Notes under the pieces: model-generated | Seen by the model: only the letters and a program-made list of their open reading frames with translations | The model's database searches: none | Told to the model about the DNA's origin: nothing | Made by a program: the position numbers and the translations under genes | Assembly (NCBI GenBank): GCA_964585805.1 | Contig: CAZPFE010000021.1 | Span: 1-9,611, forward strand | Direction: 5' to 3' | Length of the DNA: 9,611 nt | From: CAYLWZ01 sp964585805 | Lineage (GTDB): Bacteria; Patescibacteriota; Minisyncoccia; Minisyncoccales; GWA2-38-27 | Shown: piece after piece, positions 6,375-9,611 of the stretch | Layout: each line of letters begins with the position of its first letter | How positions within the stretch are numbered: position 1 is the first letter of the stretch

Positions 6375-6743
6375 TTACTTTTTCTTCTCCTGAGCTTTTT
6401 TTATCACCTCTTTTTCTTCTTCAGACAATTGATATTCAGATTCTCCTTTCTCAATCGGCTTAGCATAAACTCGAGTTCCATCCCTACCATACAAACTAGT
6501 TATCAACACACCACAATCATTCTCATCTAAAAAAGCAATTGAAAAACTTTGATTCCCGCCTATCTCAGAAAAAGGATTATATCTTATAATTCCTACTTTT
6601 TGAACAGAAAAACTGCCTTTTCTTTCAAGGGTTTCTATTTTCTGGCTGATTTTATCAATTTTTTCTTCTATCTCCTTTATTTTCTTCAATATATCTTCTC
6701 TCCCTTCTATCTTTTTCTCTTTTTTGAAAAAATTAAATATCAT
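6375..6743 (-). CDS. DUF4446 family protein
   Basis: 122-aa protein of unknown function. Residues 15-42 form a charged, heptad-like helix (probable coiled coil). The conserved block is KVGIIRYNPFSEIGGNQSFS (49-68), then AFLDENDCGVLITSLYGRDG and TRVYAKPIEKGESEYQLSEE (90-109), which matches my memory of the DUF4446 signature (VRYNPF, GG-x-SFS, LLD, GVVITS, YAKPI-G-S, LSEEE). Relatives I recall from Firmicutes carry an N-terminal membrane segment; this one has none, although MIFNFFKKEKK could be a weak amphipathic start. It is first in the probable unit with infB and rbfA. Function cannot be inferred from this linkage beyond co-regulation. Confidence 0.8.
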   Translation of the reverse strand: MIFNFFKKEKKIEGREDILKKIKEIEEKIDKISQKIETLERKGSFSVQKVGIIRYNPFSEIGGNQSFSIAFLDENDCGVLITSLYGRDGTRVYAKPIEKGESEYQLSEEEKEVIKKAQEKKK

Positions 6744-6774
6744 AAATTTAATTATCTAAAGATTATATACAAAA

Positions 6775-6807
6775 TGAATTTGAACAACTGAGAGATGTTC
6801 AAATTCA
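6775..6807 (-). promoter_or_regulatory. Inverted repeat upstream of the DUF4446-infB unit
   Basis: Perfect 12-bp arms (6775-6786 and 6796-6807, tgaatttgaaca / tgttcaaattca) surround a 9-nt loop. It lies between the predicted -35/-10 at 6855-6827 and the start codon at 6743, so it would be a 5'-UTR hairpin, or an operator if the start site is closer. On the minus strand TTTTG follows, a poor terminator tail. Confidence 0.6.
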
Positions 6808-6826
6808 ATGAAATCTTTCTTTAAAA

Positions 6827-6855
6827 ACTTTAAAAAAAATTGATGGAGTTGTCAA
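6827..6855 (-). promoter_or_regulatory. Predicted promoter of the DUF4446-infB-rbfA-tRNA unit
   Basis: Minus-strand TTGACA (6855-6850) is a perfect -35. At 17 bp it is followed by TAAAGT (6832-6827), a partial -10 match. A competing TATAAT at 6767-6762 has only a weak -35 (CAGTTG at 17 bp). The consensus -35 with ideal spacing is the main support. Confidence 0.55.
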
Positions 6856-6870
6856 AATTGATAATCTATA

Positions 6871-6994
6871 ATTGCTAACTAATTTAGTAACGGTTTGATT
6901 TTCTAATCCCCATCCCTCTCCTTTTTCCTCCCCCTTCCCAGAGGGAAGGGGGAGGATTGAAAAATAAAAGGAGGGGATTAAGAAGGGGGGAGGT
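6871..6994. repeat. Composite dispersed repeat, fullest copy (R2)
   Basis: Modules in order: attgctaactaattt followed by agtaacggtttgat (6871-6899); ccccatccctctcc; a perfect 14-bp inverted repeat (6926-6939 with 6943-6956, loop aga); attgaaaaataaaagg; and ggggattaagaaggggggagg. An outer 8-bp inverted pair TAATCCCC (6904-6911) / GGGGATTA (6973-6980) encloses the hairpin, so 6904-6980 is a nested palindrome of 77 bp. The first module recurs at 9556-9583 and the hairpin module at 7241-7271. No transposase lies in the window. MITE- or REP-like behaviour is inferred. Confidence 0.75.
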
Positions 6995-7035
6995 ACTTTC
7001 TTTTTTTTCCTCCTCATCTCTCCCTCTCTTTCCTT

Positions 7036-7071
7036 TCTCCCCCTCTTTGAGGGGGGAGATTAAGAGGGAGA
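7036..7071. repeat. Degenerate palindromic repeat copy
   Basis: Arms tctccccctc (7036-7045) and gaggggggaga (7049-7059, one extra G) with loop ttt, followed by ttaagagggaga, resemble the hairpin plus ttaaggtgggggagg layout of the copies at 23-67 and 7174-7218. It is a diverged member of the family. Confidence 0.6.
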
Positions 7072-7094
7072 GTTCCTCCCCCTCCTTTCCTTTC

Positions 7095-7149
7095 TTTTTC
7101 CTTTCTTTTTCCTTTCTTTTTCCTTTCTTTTTCCTTTCTTTTTCCTTTC
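7095..7149. repeat. 11-bp tandem repeat in a polypyrimidine tract
   Basis: Five exact head-to-tail copies of tttttcctttc, preceded by a partial copy at 7086-7094. They lie within an uninterrupted 86-nt pyrimidine run on the plus strand (7073-7158). The 11-bp period is not a codon multiple, and no gene covers it. Confidence 0.92.
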
Positions 7150-7173
7150 TCCTCCTCTGGTTCTTCTTCTTTC

Positions 7174-7218
7174 TCCTCCCCCTCCAGAGGAGGGGGAGGA
7201 TTAAGGTGGGGGAGGTTT
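7174..7218. repeat. GC-rich palindromic repeat, copy R3
   Basis: Same 45-bp unit as 23-67: 12-bp arms (7174-7185 with 7189-7200) and then ttaaggtgggggaggttt, identical except that the loop is aga rather than its complement-reverse tct. It runs directly into the next repeat copy. Confidence 0.85.
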
Positions 7219-7221
7219 TAT

Positions 7222-7273
7222 TCCCCATCCCCCTCCTTTTTCCTCCCCCTTCCCAGAGGGAAGGGGGAGGATT
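7222..7273. repeat. Palindromic repeat copy R4
   Basis: ccccatccccctccttttt followed by the 14-bp-arm hairpin (7241-7254 with 7258-7271, loop aga). This repeats 6907-6958 almost exactly. A decayed version follows at about 7284-7316 (tttttccttcctagagag then aagggggagaattg), along with A-rich direct repeats of attgaaaaayaaaa near 7312 and 7337. From about 7360 to the yjbQ stop at 7535 I see only AT-rich sequence with no gene; a 5-bp-stem hairpin at 7493-7505 is too weak to call. Confidence 0.8.
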
Positions 7274-7534
7274 AGATGAAATGTTTTTCCTTCCTAGAGA
7301 GAAGGGGGAGAATTGAAAAACAAAAAAAGGAATAAATTGAAAAATAAAAAAGGAAATAAGAAGAGAAAGGAAAATTTCTTCTTTAAATTCCTTCCCCTTA
7401 AAAATTAACTGTTCATTTTTATTTTGTATTCAACCTCTAATTTAATAATGTAAATATAACAAATTTTAAAAGATAAATAAATAATAAAACTCGTAAAATA
7501 TTTACTTTTAATTAAATAAACTCTATACTTTGTA

Positions 7535-7978
7535 TTATTCTCCAATAACTTGGACCTGAACATTTCTTGGCCTGGAGTGATCAAGCTCAACCAACATTAT
7601 TCTTTGCCATCTTCCCAATTGAAGTTTGCCATCTATCAAATTTAATGTAGCAGAAACTAATAAATGTATCGCCTTACAATGAGAATGTCCGTTTTTACAC
7701 TCATCATCACAAAGATTAACCGTTCTAATTGAAAAATCATCGTGCTGATAATCTATCTTTCTTGAAGCAGTATTTTCCAAATTCCTTTTAATATCATTTA
7801 AAAGCAATGGTTCATTTTCGTTTACTATAAGAGCAGCAGAGGTATGAAGAATTTGAACATTAACCAATCCATTCTTAATTCCACTCTCTTCAACAAAGTT
7901 TCTAACTTCATCTGTAATATCAATAAAATCAAAAATATCTTTTGTTTGATAAGAAAAAATAGTATTTGCTGTTTTCAT
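7535..7978 (-). CDS. yjbQ: YjbQ-family (UPF0047) protein
   Basis: 147-aa single-domain protein of the YjbQ/UPF0047 family; members have been linked to weak thiamine-phosphate synthase activity, but the physiological role is unsettled. Family landmarks are ILHTSAALIVNENEPLLLND (43-62, with H45 and the NEN triplet), KNGHSHCKAIHL (95-106), LQLGRWQRI (119-127) and ELDHSRPR (131-138). Three cysteines (C90, C94, C101) surround the conserved NGHSH, a local feature I would not expect in the E. coli protein. It starts 5 bp after the stop of the IDI-prenyl synthase gene, so the two are almost certainly cotranscribed. The only purine-rich stretch upstream (GAGAGGG) is about 13 nt from the ATG, too far for a standard ribosome-binding site. 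Confidence 0.92.
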   Translation of the reverse strand: MKTANTIFSYQTKDIFDFIDITDEVRNFVEESGIKNGLVNVQILHTSAALIVNENEPLLLNDIKRNLENTASRKIDYQHDDFSIRTVNLCDDECKNGHSHCKAIHLLVSATLNLIDGKLQLGRWQRIMLVELDHSRPRNVQVQVIGE

Positions 7979-7983
7979 AGTTT

Positions 7984-9528
7984 TTATTTTTCCCTCTCAA
8001 TAGTGAAATCAGCTAAAAAATTTAAAAACTGACTCCACTTATTTTGAGGCAAAAATCTTAAATTGTTTTTTGCTTTTTGGATAAACTCCTGAGCTAATTT
8101 AACTGCTTTCTCTTTTGCTTTAGTTTGACTTATTAAAGAAATTGCCCTCTTAATATCTTTTTGACTTATCTTATTTTTTCTTAATATCCCCAATAAATTA
8201 TCTTTATTTTTTGAAGACATTTCCTGAAGAGCATAAAAAATAACAATATTGCCCAATTTTCTTTCCTCTATATCTTTCCCTATCTTTTTGCCAAAACTTT
8301 TTTCTTTGCCAAAAATATCAAGAATATCATCTTGAATTTGGAAAGCCATTCCTAAATTAAAACCATATCCTTTTAATAATTCTATCTCTTTCTTTTTCCC
8401 TCCACCTAAAACAGCACCAACCTCACACGAAGACTGAAATAAAGAAGCGGTTTTTTTGCTAACCATCCTAAAATAATCTTCTTCATTTATCTTTTTGTAG
8501 CGATTCCTAACTATATATTCCTCATCTTCTCTTCCCCATTGTTCAAATAAAATATCATATATCTCCCCGTCCATTATTGTTTTTAAAGTTCGGGCAAAAA
8601 TTTTTGAAACAACAGTTGGTTTTTTTGAGTAATTTGCTCCTTCAAAAGCAGAAGTAAGATAATCCAAGACAATACATTCAGCAATTGATTTGCCAAATCT
8701 TTTCCAAAGGGTCGGTTTATTTCTTCTTGTTTCACTGTGATCAATTATATCATCAATAATTAAAGTGCAATTATGAAGTATCTCTAAACCAGCCGCAGGA
8801 TAAAGAATATCTTTTTCTTTTCCCCCTAATAAGCGGGCAGAAACAATTGCTAAAAAAGGACGCAATCTCTTTCCACCACTAGCATTTTGATAATTAACAA
8901 TTTCTTGAAATTTTTTATCAATAAAAGATTCTAAAAGCTCTTTGCTAACAGAATTTACTTTAGTAGCTGTTTTTTCTAAAAATGAAAATAATTCTTTTTT
9001 TATTTTTTCTTTCTTTTTTTTGATTTTCAAATATCTTTTTAATCCAATCCTAAACCAAGGGGTATATTTATTAGGATTTTTTTTCATATCCTCTATCAAA
9101 TCTTCTATCTTTACTAATTTCCAGTCAGCCACTTCTTCAGGATTTGGTTTAATTTTTTCTCCTTTATATTCGCCGATTAAAACCGCGTCAATTTCGTTTT
9201 CTGATCCTATATTTTTATAACGAGCTTTATACTGAAATTTATCAATCATTTTAAGAGGCACGCTAAATCCCAATTCTTCTTTTAATCTTCTTTCTCCAGC
9301 TTTTTCATAAGGTTCGTCTTTTCGAGGATGACTGCAACAAGTATTTGCCCAATAAAGAGGCCATAACTTTTTAAACTTACTCCTTTGTTGAATTAAAATT
9401 CTTCCTTTGTCATCAAAAAGATAAACAGAAAAAGCGCGATGAAGAATCCCATCTCCTCGATGACATTCTTCTTTACTTGCTTGACCTATAACTTCATCTT
9501 TTTCGTTAACAAGAAGTAGTTTTTCCAT
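7984..9528 (-). CDS. Fusion of type-1 isopentenyl-diphosphate delta-isomerase and trans-polyprenyl diphosphate synthase
   Basis: 514-aa two-domain enzyme. Residues 1-165 are a Nudix-type IDI converting IPP to DMAPP: metal ligands H23, H30, H67; catalytic C65 in NTCCSHP; Nudix helix GERRLKEELG (78-87); E110 and E112 in SENEID. A Lys-rich linker (about 166-185) joins a polyprenyl synthase that adds IPP units to an allylic primer: GGKRLRPF (218-225), first Asp-rich motif DDIIDHSETRR (259-269), KTASLF (359-364), second Asp-rich motif FQIQDDILD (396-404). All key residues look intact, so both activities are plausible. Residues before the first motif (C254, T255) are small, hinting at a product longer than C15; this is inference. 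The ATG at 9528 is preferred because the protein then begins like IDI (MEKLLLVNEKDEVIG). An upstream TTG at 9567 lies inside the dispersed repeat. yjbQ follows after 5 bp. Confidence 0.94.
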   Translation of the reverse strand: MEKLLLVNEKDEVIGQASKEECHRGDGILHRAFSVYLFDDKGRILIQQRSKFKKLWPLYWANTCCSHPRKDEPYEKAGERRLKEELGFSVPLKMIDKFQYKARYKNIGSENEIDAVLIGEYKGEKIKPNPEEVADWKLVKIEDLIEDMKKNPNKYTPWFRIGLKRYLKIKKKKEKIKKELFSFLEKTATKVNSVSKELLESFIDKKFQEIVNYQNASGGKRLRPFLAIVSARLLGGKEKDILYPAAGLEILHNCTLIIDDIIDHSETRRNKPTLWKRFGKSIAECIVLDYLTSAFEGANYSKKPTVVSKIFARTLKTIMDGEIYDILFEQWGREDEEYIVRNRYKKINEEDYFRMVSKKTASLFQSSCEVGAVLGGGKKKEIELLKGYGFNLGMAFQIQDDILDIFGKEKSFGKKIGKDIEERKLGNIVIFYALQEMSSKNKDNLLGILRKNKISQKDIKRAISLISQTKAKEKAVKLAQEFIQKAKNNLRFLPQNKWSQFLNFLADFTIEREK

Positions 9529-9534
9529 AAAATA

Positions 9535-9562
9535 AATTATATTTGTTAATATGTAATTGCTA
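9535..9562 (-). promoter_or_regulatory. Predicted promoter giving a leaderless IDI-fusion mRNA
   Basis: Minus-strand TATAAT (9541-9536) sits seven bases before the ATG at 9528, so initiation would occur at or beside the start codon. TTAGCA (4 of 6 to TTGACA), 16 bp upstream, lies inside the dispersed repeat module. No Shine-Dalgarno fits in the remaining space. Confidence 0.5.
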
Positions 9563-9611
9563 ACCAATTTGTAACGGTTTGATGTTTTTATTCCCCATCC
9601 CCCTCATATCC
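9556..9611. repeat. Composite dispersed repeat, copy cut by the window end (R5)
   Basis: attgctaaccaattt then gtaacggtttgat (9556-9583) matches 6871-6899 with one substitution and one missing base. It is followed by ttttattccccatccccctc, matching the second module of R2 and R4. The remainder is outside the window. Confidence 0.8.

Noticed and set aside
7095..7149. CRISPR-like array
   Set aside because: The units are contiguous 11-mers with no spacers and no cas genes nearby.
6805..7316. Open frames on both strands through the repeat cluster (Lys/Arg/Glu-rich or Ser/Phe/Pro-rich)
   Set aside because: They are low-complexity translations of polypurine/polypyrimidine repeats, overlap one another, and show no domain or family resemblance.
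7493..7505. Terminator hairpin downstream of yjbQ
   Set aside because: The stem is only 5 bp, entirely weak except one G-C pair, and has no clear T-run.
7405..7590. Minus-strand frame overlapping the yjbQ end
   Set aside because: It overlaps conserved yjbQ sequence in another frame and its remainder is AT-rich intergenic translation.
9529..9567. Upstream TTG start for the IDI fusion
   Set aside because: It would add 13 residues translated from the dispersed repeat and the promoter region; the ATG at 9528 gives a normal IDI N-terminus.

Overview
The window is AT-rich and gene-dense. Gene content points to a small-genome bacterium of the Candidate Phyla Radiation (Patescibacteria, probably Parcubacteria-like). 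The evidence is an IF2 stripped of its N-terminal extension, very short proteins for their families, mostly Shine-Dalgarno-less starts, CCA-less tRNA genes, and a two-TM histidine kinase whose N-terminus I associate with that group. The lineage call comes from recalled family features, not from a search.

Layout. All protein genes except one, and both tRNAs, are on the minus strand. (1) 192-3337 reads, in transcription order, histidine kinase, receiver-only response regulator, PilB/GspE-type ATPase. This is a compact candidate signalling-to-type-IV-pilus operon. (2) 3338-3656 is a divergent control region. It carries a promoter for the kinase and a near-consensus promoter for the plus-strand gene, followed directly by a GNRA-capped hairpin at the predicted mRNA 5' end. 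(3) 3657-4154 (+) encodes a membrane-anchored 3D-domain protein, probably cell-wall acting. (4) A long symmetric terminator (4180-4224) separates it from tRNA-Leu(TAA) and tRNA-Cys(GCA). (5) Upstream of the tRNAs on the same strand are rbfA, infB and a DUF4446 gene. Order and spacing suggest one translation-centred unit: DUF4446, infB, rbfA, tRNA-Cys, tRNA-Leu, terminator. (6) 6871-7330 is a cluster of GC-rich palindromic repeats and a polypyrimidine tract with an 11-bp tandem repeat. Related copies lie at both ends of the window. (7) 7535-9528 holds a yjbQ-family gene and, 5 bp upstream of it, a gene fusing type-1 isopentenyl-diphosphate isomerase to a trans-polyprenyl diphosphate synthase.

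How it fits together. The first unit probably controls pilus extension. The second makes ribosome-assembly and initiation factors plus two tRNAs. The third makes polyprenyl diphosphates from C5 units, with the isomerase and chain-elongating domains in one polypeptide. The best candidates for a second look are the IDI-prenyl synthase fusion, the tRNA-Cys that has lost both partners of the G18-Psi55 contact, the dispersed composite repeat placed just upstream of two transcription units, the apparently leaderless fusion gene, and a perfect Shine-Dalgarno lying inside the first codons of infB.
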